NCBI GenBank assembly: GCA_900319615.1
Contig: ONPE01000017.1
Span: forward strand, 1 to 17,874
Length of the DNA: 17,874 nt
Direction of reading: 5' to 3'
From: an uncultured Eubacteriales bacterium
GTDB lineage: Bacteria; Bacillota; Clostridia; Oscillospirales; Acutalibacteraceae
Below are positions 16,342-17,874 of this stretch, in pieces. Position numbers and translations under genes: made by a program. The notes under the pieces were generated by a model. It had not been told where the DNA came from. It saw only the letters and a list, made by a program, of their open reading frames with translations, and did no database searches. Positions within the stretch are counted from its first letter, which is position 1. Every line of letters starts with the position of its first letter.

Positions 16342-17874
16342 ATGTCGATGCTCAGGATGCAGCGCATCAACGTGTACGCGCTGCTCAAATACTGCAAGGA
16401 TATCCTGGAGGATCTGCAGCGGCGCGGCGTCGTTCAGATAGAGAACGTCGATATCGAGGACAGCGTCTTTTATAAGGACGACACCTCGGCTGTGCAGCAG
16501 CGCTACAACAGCATAGCATCCACCGCCAAAGAGGCTCGGGAGATACTTCTCCGCTACGCTCCGCAGAAGAAGGGGCTGCTGTCGTCCTTCAAGGGCAGGG
16601 AACAGCTCACTCGCGAGCAGTACGAGGAGCTTGCCGACGATGCGCAGGATATCCTGAAAGCAGCATACGATATCATATCGTATCAAAAGAATATAGACCG
16701 CAACGAGGCTGAAAAGGTCAAGTATCAGGCTCAGCTGGAGACGATAAAGCCGTGGCTCGACCTCGATGTACCGATGAGCTTCTCCGGTACCTCGACGACA
16801 AGGGCGTTCATCGGCAAGTTCGCTCCGCCGAAGTCATCGACGGACATCATGAAGGAGCTCGCTGAGCTGATCCCGGAGGTCGACGGCATAGACGTCGAGG
16901 TCGTCCATGAGGACGGTAACCAGACCTGTGTATTCGTCCTGACCTCTAAAAAGGATGCGGAGGCTGTGTCCGAGGGATGCGGAGGCTGTGTCCGAGGCTC
17001 TACGGCGAATCGGCTTCGAGTATCCGTCGTATGTCTGTAACGTCACGCCCAAAAAGCGTGAGAAAGAGATCAATCGCCATATCAACAACCGCGACGGCAG
17101 GATTCTGGAGAATCAGAACAACATCAAGGCTCTCGCGGAATACAGCGATAAGCTCGCCTTCCTCGAAGATTACTACGTCATGAAGGCTGATCGCTATGCG
17201 GTTTACGACGATATCGCGACGTCCAACAACACCTTCGTGCTCACGGGCTACATACCGGAGCCCGATGCGCAGAAGCTCAAGACCTATCTTGAGACGACAT
17301 ATGACGCCGAAATCGAGCTCGAGGACGCAGTCGAAGACGACGCGCCCGTCATGCTCAAGAACAATAAATTCGCCGAGCCCGTCGAGTCGGTCATCGCGAC
17401 CTACAGCTATCCCGATAAGCACGAGGCTGACCCGACCTCGATAATGGCGATATTCTACTATATTTTCTTCGGTCTGATGTTTTCGGACGCGGGCTACGGT
17501 ATCGTTATGGCGCTCGCCTGCGGTATCTGCCTGCTTAAGTTCAAGGGCATGGAGAAGGGGCTAAGGCGCAGCATGAAGATGTTCTTCTGGTGCGGCGTGT
17601 CCACTACCTTCTGGGGGCTGTTGTTCGGCTCATTCTTCGGCGACGCGGTGTCGGTCATCTCCAACACCTTCTTCCATACGCCGCCGCCTGCTATACCCGG
17701 TCTTGTAGTGCCTATATGGTTCAACCCCGTCACCGACCCGATGCGTATGCTGATGTTCAGCTTCCTGCTGGGCATAATCCATCTGTTCACCGGTTTGGCG
17801 ATAAATGCCTATAACTCTATAAAGAACAAGGATTATCTTGCCGTGCTGTACGATGTTATCAGCTGGTATCTGCT
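16342..17874 (+). pseudogene. ntpI: V/A-type ATPase subunit I (NtpI), frameshifted and 3' partial
   Basis: Subunit I is the large membrane stator (subunit a equivalent) that forms the ion half-channels. The first frame runs from ATG 16342 (MSMLRMQRINVYALLKYCKDILEDLQ...) to VSE at 16974; after a 22-bp perfect tandem duplication (16953-16996) the coding frame is frame 2, continuing ALRRIGFEYPSYVCNVTPKKREKEI... to the window end. About 503 residues of a protein usually near 640-660 are present. The soluble N-terminal part covers about 1-355; membrane helices then appear with family motifs MFSDAGYGIVM, FGSFFGD and LGIIHLFTGLAIN. AAGGAGG precedes the ATG by 5 nt. The unshifted frame would stop at TAA 17038-17040. 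Subunits K, E, C, A, B and D are expected beyond the window. Confidence 0.92.
16953..16996 (+). repeat. 22-bp perfect tandem duplication breaking ntpI
   Basis: Units 16953-16974 and 16975-16996 are identical over 22 bp. Removing one copy joins KKDAEAVSE directly to ALRRIGFEYPSY and restores the family sequence. Confidence 0.95.

Overview
This window reads as a chromosomal segment of an anaerobic, endospore-lineage Firmicute of the class Clostridia, most likely a gut Ruminococcus-like Oscillospiraceae member. The reasons are the spoIIGA-sigE sporulation pair, a nusB/xseA/dnaE/pfkA core set, a V/A-type ATPase operon opening in the ntpF-ntpI order, and moderately GC-rich genes separated by AT-rich gaps with strong -10/-35 promoters and AAGGAGG ribosome sites. 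Genus-level placement is an inference from gene content only. No rRNA, tRNA, CRISPR array, phage or IS element was seen.

Layout. 1-4884 (+): 3' part of a DUF2156 gene, a DJ-1/ThiJ-family gene, 5-formyltetrahydrofolate cyclo-ligase, mltG and a U32-family protein, closed by a clear terminator at 4895-4925. 4925-11227 (+): a promoter, a long leader holding a GC-rich element, then the tightly packed set nusB, TsaD/Kae1-like gene, xseA, dnaE; the first three are joined by ATGA overlaps. 11262-14076 (+): pfkA under its own promoter with a perfect 20-bp palindrome over the -10 box, a MORN-repeat protein, an internal terminator-like hairpin, and a small lipoprotein with a hairpin over its stop. 14077-14296: a convergent gap with two diverged 35-bp direct repeats and a strong hairpin. 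14297-15789 (-): sigE and spoIIGA. 15790-15996: a divergent promoter region. 15997-17874 (+): ntpF and ntpI of a V/A-type ATPase, the latter running off the end.

Functionally the window combines housekeeping (folate salvage, cell-wall elongation/termination by MltG, transcription antitermination by NusB, DNA repair and replication by XseA and DnaE, glycolysis by PfkA) with mother-cell sporulation control (SpoIIGA processes pro-sigma-E) and ion-pumping by a rotary ATPase.

The most striking feature is damage: four recognisable genes do not read through. DUF2156 (26-bp imperfect tandem duplication), spoIIGA (GCTG doubled, or +1) and ntpI (22-bp perfect tandem duplication) are frameshifted, and mltG has one in-frame TAG. 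In the DUF2156 duplication the two copies differ only at synonymous sites, which suggests two strain alleles joined end to end in an assembly rather than true gene decay. No convincing undescribed multi-gene system was found; the best regulatory leads are the pfkA palindrome, the nusB leader element and the inverted repeats between spoIIGA and ntpF.
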